Of a stretch of DNA of 64,000 nucleotides, positions 26,816 through 35,695 are shown piece after piece; the first letter of the stretch is position 1; each line of letters opens with the position of its first letter. The notes under the pieces were generated by a model. That model made no database searches. It was not told the DNA's origin and was given only the letters and a program-made list of their open reading frames with translations. This DNA comes from Sphingobacteriaceae bacterium (GTDB taxonomy: Bacteria > Bacteroidota > Bacteroidia > B-17B0 > Aurantibacillaceae). The translations under genes were made by a program, and so were the position numbers. The stretch lies in contig CANKBS010000017.1 in NCBI GenBank assembly GCA_947480015.1, positions 19,606 through 83,605 of the forward strand. The letters run 5' to 3'.

Positions 26816-27436
26816 ATCAACCAAAAGAAACCAAACATCGCACCAACAACTACTTCAGGTGGTGATCAAAAACCAGTGTTTAAACAACCGAGAGGTTTAA
26901 AAGCCGGATTCAAACGTCCGGGCGTTAAAGAAGAATTACATCGCATTAACAACCGCATCACCGCTCAAAAAGTGCGTGTGGTAGGCGACGATATCGAAGC
27001 CGGTGTTTACCCCATTGCCAGAGCTATTGAAATGGCCCGTGAACAAGGATTAGATCTGGTTGAGATCGCTCCTAACGTTGATCCGCCGGTTTGTAAAATA
27101 GTTGATTATGGTAAATTTCTTTACGAACAAAAAAAGAAAGCCAAAGAAATAAAAGCAAAAGCTGCTAAAATTGTTATTAAAGATATTCGTTTTGGTCCAC
27201 ATACCGATGACCACGATTTTAATTTCAAAAAGAATCATGCTATTAAATTCCTGCAAGAAGGCTGTAAAGTAAAAGCTTACGTGTTTTTTAGAGGTCGAGA
27301 AATAGTTTTTAAAGTACAAGGTGAAATTTTATTACTTCGTTTTGCCAATGAATTGGAAGAGTGGGGTAAAGCCGAACAATTGCCAACCTTAGAAGGTAAA
27401 AAAATGCTCATGCTTATTGGACCAAGAAAAAAATAA
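26816..27436 (+). CDS. infC: Translation initiation factor IF-3, ATC start codon
   Basis: IF-3 binds the 30S subunit, keeps it from joining 50S and checks the initiator tRNA and start codon. The conserved protein begins around [16 protein letters not shown] and has the linker ([20 protein letters not shown]) and the C-terminal domain ([26 protein letters not shown]). The first GTG or ATG in frame is at 26876, but a strong ribosome-binding site 60 bp earlier points to ATC at 26816, giving 206 residues. In E. coli infC starts with AUU, which lets IF-3 repress its own translation by rejecting non-canonical starts; an AUC start can serve the same purpose. The usual followers rpmI and rplT are missing here. 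Confidence 0.93.
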   Translation: MNQKKPNIAPTTTSGGDQKPVFKQPRGLKAGFKRPGVKEELHRINNRITAQKVRVVGDDIEAGVYPIARAIEMAREQGLDLVEIAPNVDPPVCKIVDYGKFLYEQKKKAKEIKAKAAKIVIKDIRFGPHTDDHDFNFKKNHAIKFLQEGCKVKAYVFFRGREIVFKVQGEILLLRFANELEEWGKAEQLPTLEGKKMLMLIGPRKK

Positions 27437-27457
27437 GCGGTATATAAATACTAAAAC

Positions 27458-27488
27458 AAAAAAAATCAGGAATTCCTGATTTTTTTTT
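27458..27488 (+). terminator. Palindromic terminator after infC
   Basis: The palindrome TCAGGAATTCCTGA is flanked by eight A on the left and nine T on the right, so it can end transcription from either strand. It starts 22 bp after the infC stop. Confidence 0.9.
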
Positions 27489-27760
27489 GCTTTATTTTCT
27501 TTGTTTGAATTCTTTTGGATCAATCGTGAAAAACATGCAGTAGAAATTAAAATTCCGTGCAATAAAATTCTTCGATGATAATTTCGAATTCTGCGCCAAG
27601 ACCGCTGAGGCAGCTTATTAAGCAGTGAGCACTTAATTTTATTTGGAAATCTTACACTTAAATATGACAATCAAGTACTTAACATGTATTCTTTTTTTTT
27701 AAAATAAACGGAAAATTGGATGAACCTAAATTAAACTAAGCGCCATGGGATGTATGGCAG
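27489..27760. other. Non-coding stretch after the infC terminator
   Basis: No convincing gene is seen. A minus-strand open frame of 93 codons over 27389-27670 runs through the terminator and the end of infC and has no recognisable composition, so I do not call it. The stretch is AT-rich and leads into the repeat and hairpin cluster at 27761-27960. Confidence 0.6.
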
Positions 27761-27792
27761 CAAGCCTGTGGCATGATGAGCCAGCTTGTGCG
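27761..27792 (+). repeat. Direct repeat copy 1 with internal hairpin
   Basis: A 32-nt unit matching 27840-27871 at 28 of 32 positions. Within it CAAGC pairs with GCTTG and TGGC with GCCA, leaving the loop ATGATGA. Confidence 0.7.
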
Positions 27793-27839
27793 ACAGCTTT
27801 AGTTCTTTTTTGCCGCTTGTCTCTTCGGCGGTAGGACAT

Positions 27840-27871
27840 CAAGGCTGTGGCTTGATGAGCCAGCTAGAGCG
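27840..27871 (+). repeat. Direct repeat copy 2
   Basis: Second copy of the 32-nt unit, 79 bp downstream of the first. The inner stem TGGC/GCCA is kept, while the outer arms have lost pairing. Confidence 0.7.
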
Positions 27872-27876
27872 TTGAA

Positions 27877-27960
27877 CCGCAATGCGGAACCCGATTGCTA
27901 TCGGGTCGGAGCAGCCCGGTCCCAATCAGGCTTCCGGAAAAAGAAAGAGCCTGATTGGGA
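27877..27960. other. Cluster of three consecutive hairpins
   Basis: Three inverted repeats follow each other within 84 nt: CCGC-AAT-GCGG (27877-27887), ACCCGAT-TGCT-ATCGGGT (27889-27906) and a 13-bp stem TCCCAATCAGGCT with its complement (27920-27932 and 27948-27960, 15-nt loop). It is GC-richer than the surroundings and lies downstream of the ctp gene on the minus strand, with no T run. It may be a dispersed repeat, an RNA 3' structure, or part of a degraded element. Confidence 0.6.
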
Positions 27961-27987
27961 GGCGCCCAAAAATTACCGACTAATACC

Positions 27988-30081
27988 TTACTTCAAATCG
28001 TTGATCACATTGCTAGCCTCGTAGATATAAATATCCTTAGCAATGTTCTTCGCCCAACGGTTCTCGCGACCCAAGCGGGTGGTGTCGTTGGATGCTTTTA
28101 ATTTATCTTCTTCTAAAATGCTCGCATCAAAACCTTTAATCTCTTTTCTCAGATCTTCGTATTTTTTGTTCTGATCGCGCCATTCTTTTTGTTCGGCACG
28201 GAAACTTTCGAGTTTTAAATTATATTTTGTGTCGTCTTTCTTCACTTTTATTTCCGACGACTGTTGTTCAATTAAACCAAAAGCTGCGCTGCTCTTCACC
28301 CTTTTCTGACTGTTTTTAACCACGATAGGATAGTTGATATTGGTAAACTCGGTATAAGATGCTTTACCAATCTCATCCCAAGGCATTGGATTATCTAACT
28401 GTTTTTCGCCAATATCTATTAAAGCGTAAGGATCCGGTAACATCACATCCGGTGTCACCCCTTTTAACTGTGTGGCTCCACCATTGATGCGGTAAAATTT
28501 TTGTTGGGTGATTTTTACTTCACCAATGGGTTTAATAGTGTCAAATTGTGGCAATAAATAATTATCCAGATTTACAAAGGATTGCACAGTGCCTTTACCA
28601 AAACTTGGGGTGCCAATGATAACAGCTCTTTTATAATCCTGCATGGCAGCGGCTAAAATTTCGCTGGCAGAAGCACTGCTGTGATTTATTAAAATGGTTA
28701 ATGGACCATCCCACAATACATCCGAATTTCTATCTTCCATAACATTAAGTGCGGTATTGTTTTTACCTTTTACTTGAACAACAGGGCCTTTTGGAAAAAA
28801 CAAACCGGCCATTTCAACCACTTCTTGCAGCGACCCGCCACCATTGTCGCGCAAGTCAATAACGAGTCCTTTTATTTTTTGTTTTTTCAATTTTTCAATT
28901 TCTTTGCGCATGTCGTTTGAACAGTGATGTGCGCCGTTACGTGTAAAATCGGTATAGAAAGAAGGCAAATAAATATAACCGATTTTGTTTTTGTTATCGA
29001 GTAAGGCACTTTTCGCAAAGGTTTCTTCAATCTCAATCACATCGCGAACAATGGGAATGACCTTTAAACTGTTATCGCTTTTCTTCACCGTTAAACGCAC
29101 TTCGGTGCCTTTTTTTCCTTTAATCAGCTCAATGGCATCTTCCATGTCCATATTCGCAATGTCAACCGCTTCACCGGCTCCCTGAGCTACTTTTAAAATA
29201 TCATCTCCGGCTTTTAATTCGCCTTGTTTGTAACTCGGACTTCCCACAATAATTTCGCTCACTTTTAAAACACCGTCTTTTTGTTGTAAGCGGGCACCAA
29301 TGCCTTCAAACTGGCCGCTCATGCTCTGATCGAATTTCTTTTTTTCTCTTGGCGCGAAATATTGGGTATGCGGATCGTATACACCGGTAACTGCATTGGC
29401 AAATTCCGAAAAACGATCGCGTGGGGTGATCTTTTTTAAACGTTTAAACCAATCATCTTGTGCTTTTAAAGTTTTGCGACGGGCATCTACTTCCAACGAA
29501 TCATAGGACTTAATTTTTACAGCCGTGTCTTTCTTCTCAATACCTTTTTCTTGTCTGGTAAGTGATTCATCCAAACGCGACAATACAAAATACTTCAGCA
29601 TTTTCCGCCATTCATTTTTTAGGTCAGCCTCTGTTTTGGCAAATTCCATTTTTTTTGAATCGGTCTCGTATTGCTCGTCAACACTGTAATCCATGGGTTT
29701 TGATAATAACTCCTTACTCCAGTTTTCTTTATCCTTAATGCGTTTATTAATGATTTGTTGTGTGTTATTATAGAAGTCATGACGCTGGGTTGCAATCTGA
29801 TCGTCAATATCCGTTTTGTATTTACTTAAAGCATCCATGTCCTCTTGCAATAAGAACTTCTTATTAAAATCGGTGTTTAAATAAAGATTAAAAATCTTTT
29901 CACTAAAGGCATCATCCAATTTTTCGGGCGAATAATGTAATTGATTGATGGTATCGAAGAGCAAGCCAAAGATGACATCGTTACGGTCAAAAACGTATTT
30001 GTAAATTCCAAAGGAAGATAAAAGAATGACACTTAAAACGATGCTTGTGCGCTTAGTGAGTTTCGAGAAGAATGCTTGCAT
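27988..30081 (-). CDS. prc: Carboxy-terminal (tail-specific) protease, family S41A
   Basis: A 697-residue periplasmic or membrane-anchored protease of the Prc/Tsp type. Residues 12-28 form a hydrophobic anchor. The N-terminal helical domain (about 30-235) precedes a PDZ domain (GQFEGIGARLQQKDGVLKV, then GELKAGDDILKV). The Ser-Lys dyad, placed by comparison with E. coli Prc, is Ser471 in NHSSASASEILAAAMQDY and Lys496 in SFGKGTVQSF. The C-terminal 150 residues are the DUF3340-like tail (KDDTKYNLKLESFRAEQKEW). It trims or degrades proteins from their C-terminus in the envelope. A TAAATTTG sequence upstream may be its -7 box. Confidence 0.95.
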   Translation of the reverse strand: MQAFFSKLTKRTSIVLSVILLSSFGIYKYVFDRNDVIFGLLFDTINQLHYSPEKLDDAFSEKIFNLYLNTDFNKKFLLQEDMDALSKYKTDIDDQIATQRHDFYNNTQQIINKRIKDKENWSKELLSKPMDYSVDEQYETDSKKMEFAKTEADLKNEWRKMLKYFVLSRLDESLTRQEKGIEKKDTAVKIKSYDSLEVDARRKTLKAQDDWFKRLKKITPRDRFSEFANAVTGVYDPHTQYFAPREKKKFDQSMSGQFEGIGARLQQKDGVLKVSEIIVGSPSYKQGELKAGDDILKVAQGAGEAVDIANMDMEDAIELIKGKKGTEVRLTVKKSDNSLKVIPIVRDVIEIEETFAKSALLDNKNKIGYIYLPSFYTDFTRNGAHHCSNDMRKEIEKLKKQKIKGLVIDLRDNGGGSLQEVVEMAGLFFPKGPVVQVKGKNNTALNVMEDRNSDVLWDGPLTILINHSSASASEILAAAMQDYKRAVIIGTPSFGKGTVQSFVNLDNYLLPQFDTIKPIGEVKITQQKFYRINGGATQLKGVTPDVMLPDPYALIDIGEKQLDNPMPWDEIGKASYTEFTNINYPIVVKNSQKRVKSSAAFGLIEQQSSEIKVKKDDTKYNLKLESFRAEQKEWRDQNKKYEDLRKEIKGFDASILEEDKLKASNDTTRLGRENRWAKNIAKDIYIYEASNVINDLK

Positions 30082-30240
30082 ATATTGATTTAATTTTTGC
30101 TATCCACAAATTTATATTTTTAATTAGCAATTATCGGGCCGCCCATCATTTATTTTTCCCTGCTGACTTAAAACTTGTTTAAATATTGTTAAAAGCAATG
30201 CCCGCAAGAAAGCTATATTTAGGGCTTTAGAAACCAACTT

Positions 30241-31290
30241 ATGATCGATTTTTCGCGCGCACAACTCACACATTTTACCATACACTTTGTTGGAAACAAG
30301 GGCTTAGGAGAAGAATTAACCTATGGCGAAAAAACCATAGAGTTTAAAGATGACTTTGTAAAAGAAACCATTCTGCGTTATTTTTTAGCACCCTTCAAAA
30401 CCGATATTTATCATCAATTTAAAGGAAAGGTAGATGTGTCGTTAGCCAGCGTGGCCAATGCCTGCGAAGATTTGTTTACTTCGCGTAAAGATTTTATAAA
30501 ACTATCTAAAGAGGTAGCCGAACATTTATACAACCAATCCATGCATCCCAAAATAAATGGTGGTGAATTTTTTGTTTGTTATTTTAAAGATGCCATGGTT
30601 GACGGTGAATTTACGGATGCTGTAGGGTTTTTCAAAACCGAAAATAAGGAAACCTTTTTAAAGGTTTATCAGCATGTAGATGAGTTTGATGTGGATTGCG
30701 ATAATGGTATCAACATTAATAAACTCGATAAAGGTTGTTTGGTTTATAATACCGATAAAAAAAACGGTTATAAAATGAGCATCATCGACACGAATAACCG
30801 CGTAGCTGAATGCGCTTTGTATTGGGAAGAAGATTTCTTGAATGCTAAAATTAAGGCAAACGGTTATTACCATACCAAAAATTTTATTGATACTTCGCGG
30901 GGTTTTTGTGAGGAAATTTTAACCGAAGCCAACAATGTAAATAAACAAGATCAGATGATGATGCTGAATAAAAGCACGTCTTATTTTAAAGAAAAAGATA
31001 AATTCAATATTAAAGATTTTGAAAAGGAAGTGTTGGTTGAACCCGGTGTTATTGAAGCCTTTCACGACTACCGAAACGATTTCAATAAACGCATGGATCT
31101 TACCGCTATTGATGAGTTTGATGTGTCGAACACCGCAGTGAAGAAAAATCAAAAGTACATGAAAACCGTTGTTAAACTCGATAAGAATTTCCACATTTAC
31201 ATTCACTCAAAACACGATTATGTGGAGCGTGGATATGATGATGAGAAAAACTTGAAGTATTACAAATTATTTTACGTAAACGAAGAATAA
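30241..31290 (+). CDS. Nucleoid-associated protein, NdpA/YejK family
   Basis: A 349-residue cytoplasmic protein of the NA37/YejK family. The beginning (HFTIHFVGNKGLGEELTYGE), VSLASVANACEDLFTSRKDF and EFFVCYFKDAM match the Bacteroidota branch. E. coli YejK sits on the nucleoid and is reported to interact with topoisomerases; whether this distant member does the same is inference. It is monocistronic by position. Confidence 0.85.
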   Translation: MIDFSRAQLTHFTIHFVGNKGLGEELTYGEKTIEFKDDFVKETILRYFLAPFKTDIYHQFKGKVDVSLASVANACEDLFTSRKDFIKLSKEVAEHLYNQSMHPKINGGEFFVCYFKDAMVDGEFTDAVGFFKTENKETFLKVYQHVDEFDVDCDNGININKLDKGCLVYNTDKKNGYKMSIIDTNNRVAECALYWEEDFLNAKIKANGYYHTKNFIDTSRGFCEEILTEANNVNKQDQMMMLNKSTSYFKEKDKFNIKDFEKEVLVEPGVIEAFHDYRNDFNKRMDLTAIDEFDVSNTAVKKNQKYMKTVVKLDKNFHIYIHSKHDYVERGYDDEKNLKYYKLFYVNEE

Positions 31291-31371
31291 TCCGACTTCT
31301 CCATTTTATGATAGGTTTTTGTAAAAAACTGGACTTTTTTCAAAAAAAAGCTTACTTTCATCTTGCTTTTG

Positions 31372-31403
31372 TTTGTTAAATGCTACTAACTTGCTATAGT
31401 TTG
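31372..31403 (+). promoter_or_regulatory. Probable promoter of the small membrane protein gene
   Basis: TTTG at 31372-31375 is followed after 20 bp by ATAGTTTG (31396-31403), one base off the -7 consensus TAnnTTTG. Spacing fits the Bacteroidota pattern and would place the transcript start about 30 bp before the ATG at 31440. Confidence 0.45.
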
Positions 31404-31439
31404 CCTCTGCGTTTTATTTAAAATTTTAAAATTAAACCA

Positions 31440-31781
31440 ATGCCAGTAAAAGACGATAATTGGGACGAGCTTTATTTCTTTGCTAAAACTTTGGCTGATC
31501 GCGATTTGAGCTTCAACGAAATTGAAGAACAGCTCGGTAAAAAAACCAGTGAACAAGACGTAGTTAGTGAAATAATGGCACAAATTAAACGGGTGCGTTA
31601 TGCTGCCAAACGCAATTCAGGCCTCATTAAAATTGGTATTGGGGCCTTTCTGTTATTTCTCGGTTTTTTTATAACCTGTATTAATTTTCATTCCGAACGA
31701 TCGTTTACTGTATTTATGTACAGCTTTACCAGCATTGGCTTATGCGTGTTATTTTTCGGACTTTACGAAGTTATTGGTTGA
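31440..31781 (+). CDS. Small membrane protein of unknown function
   Basis: A 113-residue protein. The first 60 residues are soluble and charged (DNWDELYFFAKTLADRDLSF, then GKKTSEQDVVSEIMAQIKRV). Two transmembrane helices follow, about residues 63-82 (IKIGIGAFLLFLGFFITC) and 90-110. The pattern of a helical cytoplasmic head with a helix pair is common among uncharacterised Bacteroidota proteins. No function can be given. Confidence 0.75.
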   Translation: MPVKDDNWDELYFFAKTLADRDLSFNEIEEQLGKKTSEQDVVSEIMAQIKRVRYAAKRNSGLIKIGIGAFLLFLGFFITCINFHSERSFTVFMYSFTSIGLCVLFFGLYEVIG

Positions 31782-31871
31782 TTTTTTTCTTGATTATTAT
31801 CAGTATCTAATAGTGACGCAGGTCATATCATCTTGATTGTGCTAAAAGTAATTTTAAACAAAATTACCTAT

Positions 31872-32816
31872 ATGCATAACGAACATTCCGATTCAAATTT
31901 TCAGTCACGCATTGACAAAGGCGAACACATTGAGGCACGCGATTACATGCCCGAAAACTACCGCAAACACCTTATTCGCCAAATGTCGCAACATGCGCAT
32001 TCAGAGGTAATAGGCATGCAACCCGAAGGTAATTGGATTACCCGCGCCCCGAGTTTACGTTCAAAACAAATTTTACTGGCTAAAATTCAGGATGAAGGCG
32101 GACACGGCTTGTATTTATATTCTGCTGCCGAAACCCTTGGTATTTCTCGTCAGGAGCTTATTCAATCATTACATTCGGGAAAAGCCAAATACTCAAATAT
32201 TTTTAATTACCCGGCTCTTAACTGGGCCGATATTGGCGCCATTGGCTGGTTAGTAGATGGTGCCGCCATTGTGAATCAGGTTTCACTGCAACGTACCTCT
32301 TACGGCCCCTATAGCCGCGCCATGGTGCGCATTTGTAAAGAAGAAAGTTTCCATCAACGTCAGGGTTACGAAATTATGGCCAAAATGATGAAGGGTACAA
32401 AAGATCAGCAAGCCATGGCACAAGATGCTATGAACCGCTGGTGGTGGCCTTCTCTCATGATGTTTGGCCCACACGATACCGATTCGCCACGCAGCAGCGA
32501 TGCCGTGAAATGGCGCATTAAACGCGAAACCAACGATGAACTCCGTCAAAAATTTATTGATAAAACCATTCCTCAAGCCGAATTAATTGGTTTAAAAGTG
32601 CCGGACGATAAAATTAAGTTGGATGAAAAAACAGGTCACTATAAAATTGGCGAAATAAATTGGGAAGAATTCCAACGTGTGGTAGCCGGTCATGGTCCGT
32701 GTAACAAACAACGCCTCGATCATCACAAATTATATTTTAACCAGGGTGCCTGGGTGCGCGAAGCAGCCGAGGCTTACAAACAAAAACACCTTAAACAAGA
32801 AATGCAAACCATTTAA
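31872..32816 (+). CDS. paaA: 1,2-phenylacetyl-CoA epoxidase subunit A
   Basis: The catalytic subunit of the multicomponent oxygenase that epoxidises the ring of phenylacetyl-CoA. I start at ATG 31872 (MHNEHSD), giving 314 residues. The ferritin-like di-iron carboxylate ligands are visible in [17 protein letters not shown] and [17 protein letters not shown] (two E-x-x-H type motifs). [20 protein letters not shown] is a strongly conserved PaaA stretch. It heads a tight paaABCD run on the plus strand. Confidence 0.96.
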   Translation: MHNEHSDSNFQSRIDKGEHIEARDYMPENYRKHLIRQMSQHAHSEVIGMQPEGNWITRAPSLRSKQILLAKIQDEGGHGLYLYSAAETLGISRQELIQSLHSGKAKYSNIFNYPALNWADIGAIGWLVDGAAIVNQVSLQRTSYGPYSRAMVRICKEESFHQRQGYEIMAKMMKGTKDQQAMAQDAMNRWWWPSLMMFGPHDTDSPRSSDAVKWRIKRETNDELRQKFIDKTIPQAELIGLKVPDDKIKLDEKTGHYKIGEINWEEFQRVVAGHGPCNKQRLDHHKLYFNQGAWVREAAEAYKQKHLKQEMQTI

Positions 32817-32825
32817 TAAAACACT

Positions 32826-33116
32826 ATGAATTCAGATACACAGTTAGACCTTTGGGAAGTTTTTATACAAAGTAAATCCGGTCAACCATATATTCATGCA
32901 GGTAGTATTCATGCTTCCGATATGAAAATGGCCATGCAAAATGCGCGTGATACTTATACCAGAAGAGGTGAGGGCACCAGCATTTGGGTGGTGCCATCTA
33001 AATACATTGTGGCATCCAATCCCGATGATAATGCGATGTTATTCGACCCCTCCAACGATAAAATTTATCGTCACCCCACTTTTTATGTAATGCCTGAAGG
33101 CGCTAAAAATATTTAA
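32826..33116 (+). CDS. paaB: 1,2-phenylacetyl-CoA epoxidase subunit B
   Basis: A 96-residue small subunit that in E. coli joins PaaA-PaaC dimers into the larger complex. It is identified by WEVFIQSKSGQPYIHAGSIH, DMKMAMQNARDTYTRRGEG and SIWVVPSKYI. It starts 9 bp after paaA and ends 9 bp before paaC, a clear operon arrangement. Confidence 0.95.
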   Translation: MNSDTQLDLWEVFIQSKSGQPYIHAGSIHASDMKMAMQNARDTYTRRGEGTSIWVVPSKYIVASNPDDNAMLFDPSNDKIYRHPTFYVMPEGAKNI

Positions 33117-33125
33117 TCCAACATC

Positions 33126-33884
33126 ATGACAACTAAAGAAGCTACATTTACATATACCTTGCGTTTAGGCGATGATGCCTTAATACTTGGCCATCGTTTA
33201 TCGGAACTCTGCAGCAAAGCTCCCTTCATTGAAGAAGATCTTGCCCTTACCAATATCGCCTTAGATATGATTGGCAGAGCCCAGGCCATGCTTAGCCATG
33301 CTGCAGAACTGGAAGGCAAAGGAAAAACAGCCGACGATCTGGCTTACCGCCGTCCCGAAATAAATTATTACAATCACTTAATTACCGAACAACCAAACGG
33401 CGATTTTGCCCATACCATTGTCCGTCAATTATATCTTTCGGCTTTTGAATTTTTGTTTTACTGCGAACTCGAAAAAAGTAAAGACGAAACCTTAGCAGCC
33501 ATTGCAAAAAAAGCCAGCAAAGAAGTGCAATACCACTGGCAACATGCTATGGATTGGACCATTCGTTTAGGTGACGGAACGGGAGAAAGTAAACGTAGAA
33601 TGCAAATTGCATTATATGAATTATGGATGTACACCGGCGAATTGTTTGAAATGGATGCGGTTGATGAAACACTTATTAAAGCTGGTATTGCAGTTGATTT
33701 AACCTCCTTAAAAACACAGTGGTTGAATTTGATAAAAAACACAGTAACCGAGGCAACCTTGTTAATGCCCGACGATACTTATATGCAAAGCGGCAGCCGC
33801 AAAGGCATTCACAGTGAACACCTTGGACATATTTTAAGTGAACTCCAATACTTACAAAGGGCCTATCCCGATGCTATATGGTAA
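33126..33884 (+). CDS. paaC: 1,2-phenylacetyl-CoA epoxidase subunit C
   Basis: A 252-residue ferritin-like subunit that forms the heterodimer with PaaA but does not itself carry the active di-iron site in studied systems. Typical segments are LRLGDDALILGHRLSELCSK, IEEDLALTNIALDMIGRAQ and the closing GIHSEHLGHILSELQYLQR. Its last 7 bp overlap the start of paaD. Confidence 0.95.
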   Translation: MTTKEATFTYTLRLGDDALILGHRLSELCSKAPFIEEDLALTNIALDMIGRAQAMLSHAAELEGKGKTADDLAYRRPEINYYNHLITEQPNGDFAHTIVRQLYLSAFEFLFYCELEKSKDETLAAIAKKASKEVQYHWQHAMDWTIRLGDGTGESKRRMQIALYELWMYTGELFEMDAVDETLIKAGIAVDLTSLKTQWLNLIKNTVTEATLLMPDDTYMQSGSRKGIHSEHLGHILSELQYLQRAYPDAIW

Positions 33885-34369
33885 CCACTGAACAACTAGC
33901 GTTAAATGTTTACAACCTGATCTCGGAAATCCCTGATCCCGAAATCCCTGTTATTACCATAAAGGACCTTGGTATTTTAAGGGATGTTGTATACAGCAAC
34001 GGCGAGTTTGTGGTGAACATTACACCAACTTATATGGCTTGTCCGGCCATGGGTATGATCGAAGATCAGATCAAAGAAATTCTGGCAACCAATGGCATCC
34101 AACATGTGCGAGTGAATTTAACTTATACACCGGCATGGACCACCGATTGGTTAAGCAGTGAAGCCAAACAAAAATTAAAAAAATACGGCATTGCCCCACC
34201 AAGTCACAGTTCGTGTACCAAATTAGTTAACTCACCCGAAACGGTGGCTTGTCCGCAATGTAATTCTAAAGATACCGAACTCATCTCACGCTTTGGTTCT
34301 ACAGCCTGTAAAGCTTTGTATAAGTGTAATAGCTGTAAAGAAAGTTTTGATCTGTTCAAATGCCATTAG
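33878..34369 (+). CDS. paaD: Phenylacetyl-CoA epoxidase assembly protein PaaD
   Basis: A 163-residue protein (also called PaaJ) thought to help mature the metal or Fe-S cofactors of the epoxidase. The N-terminal DUF59/MIP18 domain shows LISEIPDPEIPVITIKDLGI and TPTYMACPAMGMIED. The C-terminal 45 residues form a Cys-rich zinc-ribbon-like tail (CPQC, then CKALYKCNSC). It is the last paa gene here: the expected reductase PaaE does not follow, and homogentisate dioxygenase starts 130 bp downstream. Confidence 0.94.
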   Translation: MVTTEQLALNVYNLISEIPDPEIPVITIKDLGILRDVVYSNGEFVVNITPTYMACPAMGMIEDQIKEILATNGIQHVRVNLTYTPAWTTDWLSSEAKQKLKKYGIAPPSHSSCTKLVNSPETVACPQCNSKDTELISRFGSTACKALYKCNSCKESFDLFKCH

Positions 34370-34499
34370 GCAATTGCTTTCATACAAAATAAGTTTGCTC
34401 CGCAAGAACCACAGTAATTGATTTTTATCATAATTAATAAAGAAGAAAATCAGGCTCGTTTTTGAGATTTTTTTTCTTCTTTGTAAAAACTAAAAAAAT

Positions 34500-35675
34500 A
34501 TGCCAATTTATCAGAAACACGGTAATGTACCCGACAAGCGTCACGTTGTATTTCGTCAGCCAAACGGTGAATTATACCATGAAGAACTTTTTGGAACAGA
34601 AGGCTTTTCAAGCACTTCCTCTTTAGTCTACCACCTTTATCCACCAACCATGGTGAAGGAAATTGGGAAAGCACATTGGGCCAGACCTGAAGTGGCCATT
34701 GAAGATAACTTAAAAGCCCTCAGTTTTATGGGTTATGATGTAGAACCTGAAAAGGATTACATGCAAAGTCGTAAAGTGTTTTTCTTTAACGACGACATGC
34801 AAATTGGCATGGCCTGTCCTTTAGAATCGATGCAGGATTATTTCTTTAAAAATGCCGATTCGGATGAAATGCTTTTTATACAAAAAGGCAGCGGACGTTG
34901 CAAAACCATGTATGGCACGGTTGATTTTGAATACGGCGATTATGTGATTATTCCTAGAGGCACGGTTTATAAACTCGAATTTGATACCACGGAAAATAAA
35001 ATTTTATTTGTTGAGTCGCACAGTCCTATTAGAACGCCAAATCGTTACCGCAATGATTTTGGCCAATTGCTCGAGCACTCACCATTTTGCGAACGCGATT
35101 TTAAATTGCCTTATAATTTTGAAACGCATAACGAACATGGCGATTTTAAAATTATGATCAAAAAACGCGGACTCATTTACCCTTATGTTTATGAAACGCA
35201 TCCATTTGATCTGATAGGTTGGGACGGGTATAACTATCCTTATGCTTTTTCAATTTTTAATTTCGAACCCATTACCGGTCGCATACACATGCCACCGCCA
35301 ATTCACCAACAGTTTGAAGGAAGAAATTTTGTGATCTGCTCATTTGTACCACGTATGTATGATTACCATCCAAACGCCATTCCTGCACCTTATCATCACA
35401 GCAATATTGATGCCGATGAAATTCTCTATTATGTGGATGGTGATTTTATGAGTCGTAATAACATTAAGCACGGTCAGTTCACCTTACATCCGGCCGGCGT
35501 GCCTCATGGGCCACACCCGGGAGCCATTGAAAGAAGTATTGGTAAAAAAGAAACCAAAGAACTGGCTGTGATGATTGATCCGTTTAATCCTTTAAAAATA
35601 ACTACAGAGGCCATGAAGTATGAAGTGAAAGATTATTACAAATCGTGGATGAGCACTCCGGTATTAAATAAATAG
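34500..35675 (+). CDS. hmgA: Homogentisate 1,2-dioxygenase
   Basis: A 391-residue iron enzyme that opens the ring of homogentisate to maleylacetoacetate in tyrosine and phenylalanine breakdown. The iron ligands expected for the family can be seen: His and Glu in PPPIHQQFEGRNFVICSF and His in HPAGVPHGPHPG. The N-terminal cupin includes EMLFIQKGSGRCKTMYGTVD. It is shorter than the human enzyme, as usual for the Bacteroidota branch. The hpd gene for the previous step follows 20 bp later, so the two are surely cotranscribed. Confidence 0.95.
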   Translation: MPIYQKHGNVPDKRHVVFRQPNGELYHEELFGTEGFSSTSSLVYHLYPPTMVKEIGKAHWARPEVAIEDNLKALSFMGYDVEPEKDYMQSRKVFFFNDDMQIGMACPLESMQDYFFKNADSDEMLFIQKGSGRCKTMYGTVDFEYGDYVIIPRGTVYKLEFDTTENKILFVESHSPIRTPNRYRNDFGQLLEHSPFCERDFKLPYNFETHNEHGDFKIMIKKRGLIYPYVYETHPFDLIGWDGYNYPYAFSIFNFEPITGRIHMPPPIHQQFEGRNFVICSFVPRMYDYHPNAIPAPYHHSNIDADEILYYVDGDFMSRNNIKHGQFTLHPAGVPHGPHPGAIERSIGKKETKELAVMIDPFNPLKITTEAMKYEVKDYYKSWMSTPVLNK

Positions 35676-35695
35676 TAAATACAGTAAACATTAAA

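Noticed and set aside
26876..27436. infC starting at GTG 26876
   Set aside because: No ribosome-binding site precedes it, while a strong one sits before ATC 26816, the type of start known for infC.
27389..27670. 93-codon minus-strand open frame over the end of infC and its terminator
   Set aside because: It runs across a perfect bidirectional terminator and through the coding end of infC, with no plausible start region and no protein-like composition.
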